A DNA stretch of 64,000 bases. Origin: G942493375 sp942493375. Its GTDB lineage: Bacteria; Armatimonadota; UBA5829. Below, piece after piece: positions 25,886-34,889 of this stretch. Every line of letters starts with the position of its first letter. Within the stretch, counting starts at the first letter, position 1. Location: contig OW818698.1 in NCBI GenBank assembly GCA_942493375.1, positions 4,278,001 through 4,342,000 of the forward strand, read 5' to 3'. Position numbers and translations under genes: made by a program. The notes under the pieces are model-generated. The model saw only the letters and a program-made list of their open reading frames with translations. It did no database searches and was not told the DNA's origin.

Positions 25886-28444
25886 CTATTTTTTTGGAAT
25901 CAGGCTTTCTATTGCTGACGCTATTTCGTTTCGGACTCTTTGGTATACGGACTCGTCAAGTTCGTATTTTGTTAGGTTGGTTGTCAGCATTTTGGCATTT
26001 TGAATTGCTTTTTTTGCTTTTGATACAGCCTTTTTGTTGTCAGGATTTTCTTCTACAAGCTTTTCGAGCATGATAAGGTATTCGTAGTCTTCCTCGCCAT
26101 CCCTCATGATTTCCAATCTGATGCTTGGCAGTGGTTTGTCCGGTGTTACACCTGGATATATACTAAAACCGTCTCCCGGAGCGCTTTCAATTGGACTGAA
26201 GTCTATATGGTTTATATCCGGCATTGGTGTGCTTGGGGATTTCATATTACTAAGCAGCGGATCATTATACCATTTATAATAATTCATCCCCCAATACAGG
26301 AGCCCATCGACCTTATAATTCCAAGTCTGCCACCACCAGGCTCTGTGTTGAACTGCTTTCTGGTCTATGAACAGGTTGGCGTATCGTCTATCGGATGGGC
26401 CTACACATACATACCACCAGTATTCTCCACCTTTTTTAACGACTTCTTCCTGCCAGTCTTTATCGTATCCGGGAGTAAGCGGGCAGGGGATGCGCAGGCA
26501 CTCTCTTGCTTCAGCTGAAGGTGCTGTAAGTAGTATTTTAACGTCCGGCATATCTTTATAAACAGCTCTATATACATTCAATGATGCAGGCTCACTGGTT
26601 TCATCTCTTAGCTGCATATAGTGTAAATCGTAAATGCCTTTGTCTTTGTAGTGTTTGCGGGTTATCTCTATTGACTTCTCTACGTTGGCAATCTGTGCTG
26701 GACTGGATACAGGGCTTTGCGTTGTTGCAAAATACGCACCCTGGTGATGACTAACACCAAGGTGTATCGTACTGGCTCCACCTTTGAGCATGTGGTCGAC
26801 ATATGTGTCCCATTTGGTCCAGTCAGGATTTTCATTGACAGACGTTTCTTTGGTTACGGGATCGGTTTTGATGATATCCAGATATTGGATACAACGGCCT
26901 TCAAAGACATCAATAGGATTTAGCCTGTATTCCAGGGCCATATCAATCCACTTCATATAGTCATCTATCTTGACTTCATCAAGGTTGTAGAACCTGTTAA
27001 TCTGGTCTCTGAACATCCAGAAACTGGAACGCAGTGATATCTTTTGGGGTATCTCAAAGTTCCTGACCTGCAGGCTTATTGGTAGATTATAGGTGTTATT
27101 AGCTGCAGTTATCGTTACTTTACCTTTATATATGCCAGCTGGTGCATTATCTGGCACTTTGACCGAAATCCAATAGCTCTGGTTTTGTCCAGGTTTCAAA
27201 ACCGGCATGTTACCCTGAGGCAGGAAAGGATCAGGTTGGTAAAGCTGCGTTGCCTTGCCCTCAAATACTCTGGTAAACGCTACTGCATTTATACTGATGT
27301 TGGACTGGGGAATGCTGAAGCCTTTTGCATTAAGGTCGGAAGCAGAGACTTTGATGTTTCTAATCCCCTTCGTAAGAGGAGTGAATATTAGCTGGAAGCC
27401 TTCATGTTCGTGTCTTGCTGCAGATAGCTTTATGGCATCAGGTTTTGCCTTTACTACTTTACCTGTGGAGAGGTCCTGAACACCTACCTTAACAAGATTG
27501 CTGGCTTGCCTTACGATACAACCCATCTCTTTGCCAAACGAGCCAGTTTTGTTCCAACTGGAAAGCAGTGATTTTGCAGATGCTTGCTTGCTTTCACCAT
27601 TTCGGGCATCAAGTGCAAACTGGCTGGAGATAATTTTAAATTTGGCTTTAGTAGCATCATCTGCGGATTCATACTGGTCTGTAGCCTTCTGGGCTTCGTC
27701 CATATTGAATATTCCGATATATGAAGCCAGCTCTGTCGGCATCTTATTTGATATCAGTCTGTATGCATCAGAAGAGTATTTAAAACCTTCCGCAGAAAAC
27801 ATAAGTCCGCCGGACTGCAGTTTCTGAACTGTATCGAAAATTGGAGTCATTAGCGCTGGTGATGATGATTTTGCATTGACTATGCGTGCTATAACATATT
27901 GATTTGTACCTGCATTATGTATAGCCAGGCCAATCCAGAGTTTACCATTCCAGTCCTTTGGTGCGTATTTTTTGGGGTCTATTGTTATCCTCTGAGTGTT
28001 ACTGTTAGCTGTGATGAGATTTTCGTGCATAATATTATTATTGCCGGCGCTTCCCCATGAGGGAGGATGAACGCCACGAGTAGCTTGCACGAGACCTACA
28101 CCAAAATGGTGACGTTCCTTATAACCTGACTTTGAACCATAGTCCAGGGTGATTGCTGCTATGGAGAAAATATCGTATGCCGAATACTTCTCTGAGCCTA
28201 TTATTTCAAATGTAAGTGGGGTATTCCACTTGGTTTCAAATGCTACAAAACCAAATCCCCACTGTGCCGGTCCCATATTTACAGCCATTTCCAAGCGCAG
28301 TGGATCCAGAATAACTGTGTTCTCCTGGGTATAAATCTCCTGTGCCATATCGTCGATTTTCATGACAGGCAAGTCCGCTGCGAAACAGGATACGGCGGAT
28401 AGTATTAATAGTGTAGTTACCATTAGCATATGTGTTTTGCGCAA
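25886..28444 (-). CDS. secreted DUF4091 protein, GH123-like
   Basis: An 852-residue exported protein. Beta-rich N-terminal domains (about 25-400) include sugar-binding and immunoglobulin-like parts with the phrase YWISVKVPDNAPAGIYKGKV. A TIM-barrel region follows, and a DUF4091 segment near the end has DGLLYWGMNYYKWYNDP and then RDGEEDYEYL. DUF4091 proteins are related to GH123 N-acetylgalactosaminidases. Start TTG 28444 is chosen because AAGGAG (28452-28457) lies 6-7 bases upstream and gives a proper signal peptide. It is a paralogue of the gene at 39404. Activity on an N-acetylated sugar is plausible but unproven. Confidence 0.82.
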   Translation of the reverse strand: MRKTHMLMVTTLLILSAVSCFAADLPVMKIDDMAQEIYTQENTVILDPLRLEMAVNMGPAQWGFGFVAFETKWNTPLTFEIIGSEKYSAYDIFSIAAITLDYGSKSGYKERHHFGVGLVQATRGVHPPSWGSAGNNNIMHENLITANSNTQRITIDPKKYAPKDWNGKLWIGLAIHNAGTNQYVIARIVNAKSSSPALMTPIFDTVQKLQSGGLMFSAEGFKYSSDAYRLISNKMPTELASYIGIFNMDEAQKATDQYESADDATKAKFKIISSQFALDARNGESKQASAKSLLSSWNKTGSFGKEMGCIVRQASNLVKVGVQDLSTGKVVKAKPDAIKLSAARHEHEGFQLIFTPLTKGIRNIKVSASDLNAKGFSIPQSNISINAVAFTRVFEGKATQLYQPDPFLPQGNMPVLKPGQNQSYWISVKVPDNAPAGIYKGKVTITAANNTYNLPISLQVRNFEIPQKISLRSSFWMFRDQINRFYNLDEVKIDDYMKWIDMALEYRLNPIDVFEGRCIQYLDIIKTDPVTKETSVNENPDWTKWDTYVDHMLKGGASTIHLGVSHHQGAYFATTQSPVSSPAQIANVEKSIEITRKHYKDKGIYDLHYMQLRDETSEPASLNVYRAVYKDMPDVKILLTAPSAEARECLRIPCPLTPGYDKDWQEEVVKKGGEYWWYVCVGPSDRRYANLFIDQKAVQHRAWWWQTWNYKVDGLLYWGMNYYKWYNDPLLSNMKSPSTPMPDINHIDFSPIESAPGDGFSIYPGVTPDKPLPSIRLEIMRDGEEDYEYLIMLEKLVEENPDNKKAVSKAKKAIQNAKMLTTNLTKYELDESVYQRVRNEIASAIESLIPKK

Positions 28445-28510
28445 TTTGTTTCTCCTTCTAATAGTAGATCGGATTTCAAAGTGAGGATGTTGCTGTGACA
28501 TCCGAAATCA

Positions 28511-28589
28511 CTATCCACATTATACACCAAGCGTCGCTTTTGGCCGATAGTAGGGACAAGAGCTGAGAGTATAAATAATGCTGGCTATG
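28511..28589. repeat. MITE-like palindromic element, copy 1
   Basis: Shares 19 of 20 bases (CACCAAGCGTCGCTTTTGGC, 28525-28544) with copy 3 at 48214-48233, followed in both by AGTAG(A/G)GACAA(A/G)AGCTGAGAG. The outer ends, CACATTAT and ATAATGCTGGCTA, are degenerate inverted repeats. It lies upstream of the DUF4091 gene. Confidence 0.6.
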
Positions 28590-28723
28590 TAAGTTTTTCT
28601 CTCCAACAGCCTATCTGCAATTACCTCGTTTGGTCAATAATTCTTATGTTTATTAGTCATGCCAGGGTCAACAAATGCTGAATGCCACCTATTTTGGGTA
28701 TTATCAAAAGGGAGGTGGTCACT

Positions 28724-28924
28724 ATGAAAGTAGTAGATCCGGTCTGTAAAATGGAACTCGAAAAGGAAAGTACCAAGTTTGTTTCTGAGTATATGGGACA
28801 ACTGTACTATTTCGATTCAGTGACGTGTCAGCGCGAATTTGATGATGACCCGGAGGCTTATGCAGAAGTGATGGCGGGTAGAATGTACGGAGCCCACGGA
28901 GAACGCCTTGACGGTTCGGAATAG
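28724..28924 (+). CDS. YHS-domain protein
   Basis: A 66-residue protein that is almost entirely a YHS domain: VDPVCKMELEKES, then YMGQLYYFDSVTCQREFDDDPEAYAE. The cysteine in DPVCKM and the one in SVTCQ are the usual metal-linked positions. Stand-alone YHS proteins are thought to bind or deliver metals such as copper. Start ATG 28724 follows GGAGGTGG (28711-28718); a longer open frame from 28682 would place that site inside the coding region. A strong terminator at 28962 closes the gene, so it is monocistronic. Confidence 0.88.
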   Translation: MKVVDPVCKMELEKESTKFVSEYMGQLYYFDSVTCQREFDDDPEAYAEVMAGRMYGAHGERLDGSE

Positions 28925-28961
28925 ATAACCAGTTGAATGAACAACAATATATAGCGAATTG

Positions 28962-28997
28962 AAATCACCCGGTCAACTATTATGTACCGGGTGATTT
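28962..28997 (+). terminator. Rho-independent terminator of the YHS gene
   Basis: AAATCACCCGGT and ACCGGGTGATTT form a perfect 12-bp stem (28962-28973 with 28986-28997) whose distal end supplies a short T run. It is placed 38 bases after the YHS stop codon. Confidence 0.8.
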
Positions 28998-29159
28998 TGC
29001 TGTCATTTTGGATCCATCTACTGAAGAAGCAAGCCAGTTGCAAAAATAAAAAATAGTATCTATGATATGATTTAGTGAAGAATAGAACGGTATATATTGA
29101 TGCAACATGCATTTATTGGCGGTATATTGTCAGGTTAATAAGGGTGCAAGGTGAATATA

Positions 29160-29972
29160 ATGAGACTATTATTGATTGTATCAATGATGGCGTTACTCTT
29201 TTATATGATTGGATGCAGTGCGAAGACTCCTGTTACCAAACCTGTTGTAAAAAATGGTGGGACAACGATCAATGTAAAAGATGGATCAGTCATGGTTCTG
29301 ATTCCAGCCGGCACGTTCAAGATGGGCTATCCAAAGGGTTTGTTTAATGTTTATGCTACAGTTACAGAGCATGATGTTTATTTGAGCGCCTATTACATTT
29401 CTATGTATCCGGTCACAGTAGAGCAATACCAGAAATTCTGCCAGGCTACAGGCAGGAAAATGCCTCCAGCTCCCAGATGGGGTTGGATCGGCAATCATCC
29501 TATTGTGAATGTGAAATGGCATAATGCCAATGAATATGCAAAATGGGCAGGTTGCCAACTACCCAGTGATGCTCAATGGGAAAAAGCAGCAAGTGGAACT
29601 GATGGAAGGGAGTATCCGTGGGGAAATTATTGGGATTCTAACAACGCACAGTGCAGAGCACCGGGATCTGCCTATCCGGACAGCACAGCCCCAGTGGGTA
29701 GTTTCCCATCCGGAGCCAGCCCATATGGAGTTATGGATATGTCGGGAAATGTGAGGGTATGGTGTGCAGACTGGTATGACGAATATTATTACTTACATTC
29801 ACCAAAAAAGAATCCGACCGGACCAACCAATGGTGTAAAACGTGTACTGCGAGGTGGTGCTGATCTGGGAGTAGAAAATGACTATTCTATTTTTATGTGC
29901 GATAATCGCGATTGCTATGCTCCAGATAAGTTTTTTGATGACATAGGGTTCAGGTGTGTGAAGATGCCGTAA
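29160..29972 (+). CDS. SUMF1/formylglycine-enzyme-family lipoprotein
   Basis: A 270-residue lipoprotein: hydrophobic leader and lipobox MIGC with C19, then a complete SUMF1 (C-type-lectin-like) fold from VLIPAGTFKMG through QLPSDAQWEKAASG, the MDMSGNV(R)W motif and IGFRC. Members either oxidise a sulfatase cysteine or act as binding and kinase-associated modules. Two cysteines lie five residues apart (MCDNRDC), but they fall where ordinary SUMF1 members have an LRCAYR-like segment, so they cannot be taken as the catalytic pair. No sulfatase gene is in the window. ATG 29160 follows AAGGTG; GTG 29151 is an alternative. Confidence 0.85.
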   Translation: MRLLLIVSMMALLFYMIGCSAKTPVTKPVVKNGGTTINVKDGSVMVLIPAGTFKMGYPKGLFNVYATVTEHDVYLSAYYISMYPVTVEQYQKFCQATGRKMPPAPRWGWIGNHPIVNVKWHNANEYAKWAGCQLPSDAQWEKAASGTDGREYPWGNYWDSNNAQCRAPGSAYPDSTAPVGSFPSGASPYGVMDMSGNVRVWCADWYDEYYYLHSPKKNPTGPTNGVKRVLRGGADLGVENDYSIFMCDNRDCYAPDKFFDDIGFRCVKMP

Positions 29973-30088
29973 ATAGCTTCAATTTATTGGTAACTAACTA
30001 CCAATGAGTAACTGGTGCTGCGCCCTCCTGCCGGGGCTTTGCTCAGGATTCCACGCTCAAGAAGGTCGAGAATGTCCCGGGAGGCGGT

Positions 30089-30153
30089 ATGCGGAGAATA
30101 ACACGCGTAATCTCCGCATGAATTGCGGAGATTACACGTGTTATTCTCTGCAT
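30089..30153. repeat. 30-bp-stem near-perfect palindrome
   Basis: Positions 30089-30118 pair with 30124-30153 in 28 of 30 places, with one G-U and one C-A pair and a 5-base loop TGAAT. Too long for a normal terminator; more like a MITE or REP hairpin. Confidence 0.8.
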
Positions 30154-30186
30154 GGGCAAGTCAAACGAGCTAAGATACCTTGGGCT

Positions 30187-30203
30187 GCAGGCTAGAAGCC
30201 TGC
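30187..30203. repeat. GCAGGCT palindromic REP-like repeat
   Basis: GCAGGCT and AGCCTGC flank AGA. The motif is a compact palindrome of the kind dispersed between genes in many genomes. Confidence 0.45.
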
Positions 30204-30313
30204 ACCACAATTCAACCTCTATAGACCAATCCTGGTTTCTATTCGATATATGCTGGCACCCACAACTTTGGGGCTCAGGATGAACGGATATATCCTGCCG
30301 ATTCTGAGCTCGT

Positions 30314-32503
30314 TTATCCCGCCAATTCCTCAATGCTGCACTGGAGGTCGTAGATTTTCTCTACTATCTCCATAGGCGTGTAGAAATAACCTATTGAGCC
30401 TTCAAAGCCCATTCTGGAGTCACCTTTTGCGATTTCGAACATACCTTTAGAGTTCTCAAGTTCGCTCTTTAGGATTGTAATCACAGCTTGCTGCAGGTTG
30501 ATGTTGTCTTTGTCTTCCAGCCATTTGTTTCTTGCAAGGATAAACTCGGAGTAGTTTGCGGCGCTTTGCAGGTGATGCAGGCAGGCCTCGCAGATTCCAT
30601 AATCCCTGAGGTTTTCCTGTTTCCACTCTGCTTTGTCTGACAGTTCAATAGCTTTTTGCAGGTGGACTAAACCTTTAGCGAAATACTCAGCAACTTTCTT
30701 AAAACCTTTGATAGTAACATCCGCACCGAAAGGCTGGGACATTGCCTCTATCTGTTCAGTTGCCATTGCTACCATTCCCCATCTCCATAGTTCCGGTTCC
30801 AGCGGGAACCTGAGTCCAGGGCCGGGGTTTATTGCGCTTGCATAAAGAATAGAGACCAGAGTTGGATAGTATGCCATTCCGTCGGAGAAACTCTTCCAGG
30901 CAGCTAATGCTTCATCTGCCCCTTTGCCATAATACTTCTCGGCAAGGGGGACAGTTGGATGATCGTGGTCCAGGTAGTTGAACATCTCCATGCTGCGCCC
31001 AGGATATGCTCCGAATATCCAGCAGCCAAGTAAACCATTCATCTTTTTGTCCTGCAGTTCGTTAAGCAGGATCTCAACATTAGATAGTACAGGCAGGTAG
31101 GGTAAAGCGTTCATTTCGACTGTCGTTACCAGTGGGTTTCTGGAAAATGCCTTGCGTCCCTGTTTTCGAGCTATCTCGATCATTTCCTGAGCAAACTTTG
31201 AAGGTCTAACATATGCCAGCGTATATTCCCCGATGACGCCTTCTTTGCCAAAAAGTGTAAACTCAGTATTTTTCGCCCAGTCGACCATTGCTATGACTTT
31301 TGGATGCATGTAACCCAGGGCTGCTTCCATATTTTCTCTGCCGGCGATCCCATCCCAACCCCAGAGCCACTGCATTACTTGTGCATCGGAACCTGCTGCC
31401 TCTATTCCTTCCAGCACAAGGTTTGCAGCGTCACCCAGAACTTGCTGAGGACCGCGGGGCCTGCAGCGTGGACAGGTGTGGGTGTCAGTTTTCATTGTAT
31501 CCAGGCCGTCGTCTATAGCTTCCGGAGCATAGCCTATGTGAGAGTAGCAGTTGGTCTCATTCTCTGATGCGGTGATCAATACTACTCCACCAATCCCTGG
31601 AACCGCTCGGAATACAAACTCCGTAGCATCGCGCATCCACTGGCGAACGCTGGGATCGGATGTGCACATACCATAGAAACCAGGCTGAGATGCGGGCATT
31701 CCTTTGGAATCGGGATATTTCTCGAAGAATGCTTCGGGCATAAAGCGGGGTTCATTGAAGTAGAGATATATCTTGATGCCGTATCTTGCAGCTTTTTCGA
31801 CCTGTTTTCGGAGGTTCTCCAGGCGGACTTCATAGCCCTCACCAAACTCAGGGAATATATTGCTGGGTGCCATGTCTCGCAGTAAAACGGGCATCCAACC
31901 GCCGTTAACTCCCCTGTTACGAAGCCGGCTGAGTATGCCTTCGCTGTAGAAGTCCTCTCCACTGAGCAGGAAATCACCGTGGGTGCCGGTGTAGCTGTAC
32001 ATCATCCTGGTCTCAAGACACGAATTAACAGCGCCTTCAGGTCTCGCATAAGTATCCGGCTCGATGTTAGTGAACTGCTTGAGGAAACTGAATGGATCTT
32101 CCCAGCTTTGGAAATCATCAAAGTAGGATTTTGAGAAGTCGTAGAAAGCTGCATTAACTTCCGAAGCGCCTGGCGCATTCACGTCTATCGGCGGTATACA
32201 ATCCGGTTTCTTACCGAGTTTGACGTCCAGAAAGTCCATATCCAGGGCGATTTTACGAATTTCATCTACAGGCATATCAAGAAGTTTTGCAGTGTCATCT
32301 TCTGAGAGAATATCGTGTATTCGTCTCATGATGACGGGAAATGCTCTCTCCATTTCCAGAACATCGATCTCCGGCAGACCCAGATCATTCAAACGCTGTC
32401 TGACCGAAGTCTCTGATTCACCTAGAAATGCTGCAATCCGGTCAATCCCGACCAGTCCATTGGTCCGAAGTAGAAATTTATGTATAGGCAAGAGTTTTTT
32501 CAT
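30314..32503 (-). CDS. HTH-like domains fused to a glycosidase-like TIM barrel
   Basis: A 729-residue cytoplasmic protein. The first hundred residues hold two helix-turn-helix-like units (18-43, DRIAAFLGESETSVRQRL; 66-92, DTAKLLDMPVDEIRKIA). The remainder looks like a GH20/DUF4838-type TIM barrel: GIKIYLYFNEPR, GGVVLITASENET, THTCPRC and MQWLWGWD are strand ends with acidic residues. A helical C-terminal domain follows (about 560-729). GGAGG precedes the ATG. It could be a sugar-responsive regulator derived from an enzyme, or an enzyme whose helical N-domain only resembles an HTH. No exact family recognised. Confidence 0.72.
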   Translation of the reverse strand: MKKLLPIHKFLLRTNGLVGIDRIAAFLGESETSVRQRLNDLGLPEIDVLEMERAFPVIMRRIHDILSEDDTAKLLDMPVDEIRKIALDMDFLDVKLGKKPDCIPPIDVNAPGASEVNAAFYDFSKSYFDDFQSWEDPFSFLKQFTNIEPDTYARPEGAVNSCLETRMMYSYTGTHGDFLLSGEDFYSEGILSRLRNRGVNGGWMPVLLRDMAPSNIFPEFGEGYEVRLENLRKQVEKAARYGIKIYLYFNEPRFMPEAFFEKYPDSKGMPASQPGFYGMCTSDPSVRQWMRDATEFVFRAVPGIGGVVLITASENETNCYSHIGYAPEAIDDGLDTMKTDTHTCPRCRPRGPQQVLGDAANLVLEGIEAAGSDAQVMQWLWGWDGIAGRENMEAALGYMHPKVIAMVDWAKNTEFTLFGKEGVIGEYTLAYVRPSKFAQEMIEIARKQGRKAFSRNPLVTTVEMNALPYLPVLSNVEILLNELQDKKMNGLLGCWIFGAYPGRSMEMFNYLDHDHPTVPLAEKYYGKGADEALAAWKSFSDGMAYYPTLVSILYASAINPGPGLRFPLEPELWRWGMVAMATEQIEAMSQPFGADVTIKGFKKVAEYFAKGLVHLQKAIELSDKAEWKQENLRDYGICEACLHHLQSAANYSEFILARNKWLEDKDNINLQQAVITILKSELENSKGMFEIAKGDSRMGFEGSIGYFYTPMEIVEKIYDLQCSIEELAG

Positions 32504-32655
32504 CGGTTATCCTCCACTGAATAGTCAGTTAATTCCCATTTTATCATTACTTATGAAGCCTGAACGGCATCTATGTCTGTATTCTCTTTTCGACTTGCAA
32601 GCTCAAGTTACCTTCACATATCAAGGAGATATTGCAAAATTGGATACTTGCACAC

Positions 32656-32684
32656 TTTCACCAATTTGAGCATTAAGGTATAAT
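32656..32684 (+). promoter_or_regulatory. probable promoter of the six-hairpin glycosidase gene
   Basis: A perfect TATAAT (32679-32684) lies 17 bases behind TTTCAC (32656-32661). Transcription would start near 32691, just ahead of the AGGAG ribosome site at 32694. Confidence 0.45.
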
Positions 32685-32705
32685 GGCGCGAGTAGGAGTT
32701 ATATT

Positions 32706-34778
32706 ATGTACAAAATATTTATTGTTATAGGATTGGTGATTTTTCTTATGAGTAATACAAATGCTGCCAGCAAGTTGAATGTTGGTTTCCATGGTCGATA
32801 CTGTGAAGGCAGTGGAGATGCGGAATTTCTGAAGCTGGTTGATGAATCTTTCCAGTTCTTCCATGCAGGAGAGAATGTCCCAAATCTGACTATGCTGTAT
32901 CAACCAGACTGGGATACATTTGCAGAGGGTGCTGGCTGGGGAGCATGGTGGATCCAGAATAGTTATGGTTTTTCCTATTGTGCCACACCGTTCCTGCAGG
33001 AGCCATGGATGTCTATACTGCAGAAATCGTGGGATTTGCACTGGTCAAACCAGGGTGATGGCAAGAGAGTGGGAATGTGGGGTGGAAGCGCCACCGCTAA
33101 TGTCCTGTCCTCTCTGCAGGCACCGGATGGCGCTCTGGGTGATTGTGCAAGACCGGGGGAAATAGTATATAAACAGGGTGATGGAGATATGTCCATACAT
33201 GACTGGTTCTACGAAGGTACTGCAGCAGGAGTGGTTATGGAGGCCGAGATCCTACTCAGAAATCACGATGTATCGGCTGTCAAAAAATACCTGCCAAATA
33301 TGGAGAGAGCGTGCGAGTGTATAGAGAAAACCCGTGATCCAAAGAACAATCTTTTCCTGGTTGGACCTGCAGCTAATTTGCTTGCACCGAGTTATGGTGG
33401 TGTTAAACTGCCTGATGGGACTTTTGGCAAAGGGTATCTGGCAGGTCTGTCTATAACTTACACCGCTGCACTGGATCGTATGGTGGAACTATATAAGATG
33501 GTTGGGGATAAGACCAAATTGGAAACCTACCAGCATCGACTCAAGATAACCCGGGATTCTTTAAAGCTTCTGCAGACTGATAAAGGGTATTTTGTAAAGT
33601 CAATCGAGCCTGATGGAACTAAGCATGGAGTTATTGGTCAGACAAAATACGGCTATATGGAGGGAGTTGCCAACGCAGATGCCCTGGCATTCAGAGTTAC
33701 GGATGACAAGTCGGCGAATTGTATTTATGACCAGATAGCGGCTTATAAGGACATTCGACCGTTTGATTTCCTGATGACCAATGCTCCTAGTCTCGATGAT
33801 ACCTATGTTAACTGGGGGAAGACCGACAATATGCCTGGTTTCTACCAGTATGGACAGTGGGTCAATGGTGGTGTCTGGGCAACCGTGGAAGGCCGGGCGA
33901 TTATGGGATACTATCGGCTGAATAAGTTTGATGATATCCGCCGTTCCTCTACCCGAGCAATGAAATGGGCCAAGGATTTCCGGATGGACGCTCCCTGGAG
34001 CCAGTGCGGAGAAAACACCAGTAATGCCTGGTCAGACACTGGATCGAACCAGGTAGGTGGAGTTGCAGTAATGGTAGACAACTTCGCCATACCTGCTGCT
34101 ACTGTTAGAGGACTATTTGAATACATCTATCAAGCTGACAGTCTTGTACTTTACCCGCATATTCCGCAGTCGGTGACTTCGTATATTCAGAAAGAGCCGG
34201 TCTGGTTTGGGGGTAAGGCAATATATCTATCTGTTGCCAATGGTTCTGGAGGCATAAAGTCTGTCAAAATTAATGGTAAGTTGATTGGCGAACACAACAG
34301 TGACCACTTCTCGTTATCTTATGCTAATCTTCCTGACAAGGCTGAAGTTGAGATAATTATGGAGGGTGCGAAAGCCTCAAGTATATCTAAGAATGCTGCA
34401 CAGCTGGTTACCAGGCCAAAGACCGACATTATGGACATGCCGGACTCTTTGAAGAAACCTTACACTATCCTGGTAACAATGAGCCAGCGTCTGAGACACT
34501 ACCAGGGAGCAGCCTGTGAAAATGCGTTTTTGTCTGAAGCTATAGAGTCGATAGATGCCTGGCGTTACCGGGCAGTAATGGACCCGGGTCCGGGATACTT
34601 CAGAGCTATAACTCCTGAACGACGGGATGGTATATTGAAGTTCTATGAAAATGCTGCCCTCACTATGTATAGTGGTTTTGTATCGAAGATGAAACGGTAC
34701 GCATCAAGCACTGATCTGAGAGAGCAGCATATCGCAGGATTATATATGGATGTTGAAAATGAGGCTGACAGGCCATAG
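32706..34778 (+). CDS. secreted six-hairpin glycosidase-like protein
   Basis: A 690-residue protein with a short signal peptide (about 1-20). The central region is an alpha-helical barrel rich in W/D motifs (PDWDTFAEGAGWGAWWIQNSY, then SIHDWFYEGTAAGVVME, and GQWVNGGVWATVEGRAIMGYY), like six-hairpin glycosidases of the GH15/63/78 type. A small beta domain follows near residues 490-560, and a helical tail ends the protein. It is likely an exo-acting glycosidase; catalytic acids cannot be picked securely. AGGAG (32694-32698) with a 7-base spacer fixes the start. It is followed 111 bases later by a beta-helix gene on the same strand. Confidence 0.72.
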   Translation: MYKIFIVIGLVIFLMSNTNAASKLNVGFHGRYCEGSGDAEFLKLVDESFQFFHAGENVPNLTMLYQPDWDTFAEGAGWGAWWIQNSYGFSYCATPFLQEPWMSILQKSWDLHWSNQGDGKRVGMWGGSATANVLSSLQAPDGALGDCARPGEIVYKQGDGDMSIHDWFYEGTAAGVVMEAEILLRNHDVSAVKKYLPNMERACECIEKTRDPKNNLFLVGPAANLLAPSYGGVKLPDGTFGKGYLAGLSITYTAALDRMVELYKMVGDKTKLETYQHRLKITRDSLKLLQTDKGYFVKSIEPDGTKHGVIGQTKYGYMEGVANADALAFRVTDDKSANCIYDQIAAYKDIRPFDFLMTNAPSLDDTYVNWGKTDNMPGFYQYGQWVNGGVWATVEGRAIMGYYRLNKFDDIRRSSTRAMKWAKDFRMDAPWSQCGENTSNAWSDTGSNQVGGVAVMVDNFAIPAATVRGLFEYIYQADSLVLYPHIPQSVTSYIQKEPVWFGGKAIYLSVANGSGGIKSVKINGKLIGEHNSDHFSLSYANLPDKAEVEIIMEGAKASSISKNAAQLVTRPKTDIMDMPDSLKKPYTILVTMSQRLRHYQGAACENAFLSEAIESIDAWRYRAVMDPGPGYFRAITPERRDGILKFYENAALTMYSGFVSKMKRYASSTDLREQHIAGLYMDVENEADRP

Positions 34779-34889
34779 GTTAGGTTACTATCAGTGGGCT
34801 TATCCGGGTGGTGCTTTAGTAAACACCACCCGTAAAAAATAAAATAATGGCAGCAAAAACATGAGGATCCTGGTATGTGGAGGTATGAC

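Larger units (their letters stand above)
29973..30313. other. repeat-rich intergenic region
   Basis: No gene is evident. The interval holds a 30-bp-stem palindrome (30089-30153), a smaller palindrome GCAGGCT-AGA-AGCCTGC (30187-30203), and a GCTCAGGATGAACGG segment that may be a diverged relative of the REP-like repeat at 12311. Confidence 0.7.

Noticed and set aside
29895..29919. CxxxxC pair in the SUMF1 protein as the formylglycine-enzyme active site
   Set aside because: Alignment by the conserved IGFRC end places these cysteines in the ordinary LRCAYR-like segment, so the match to the human active-site spacing is probably coincidental.
30004..30333. Open frames across the 30-bp-stem palindrome
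   Set aside because: They exist only because of the repeat; no start signal and no homology-like features.
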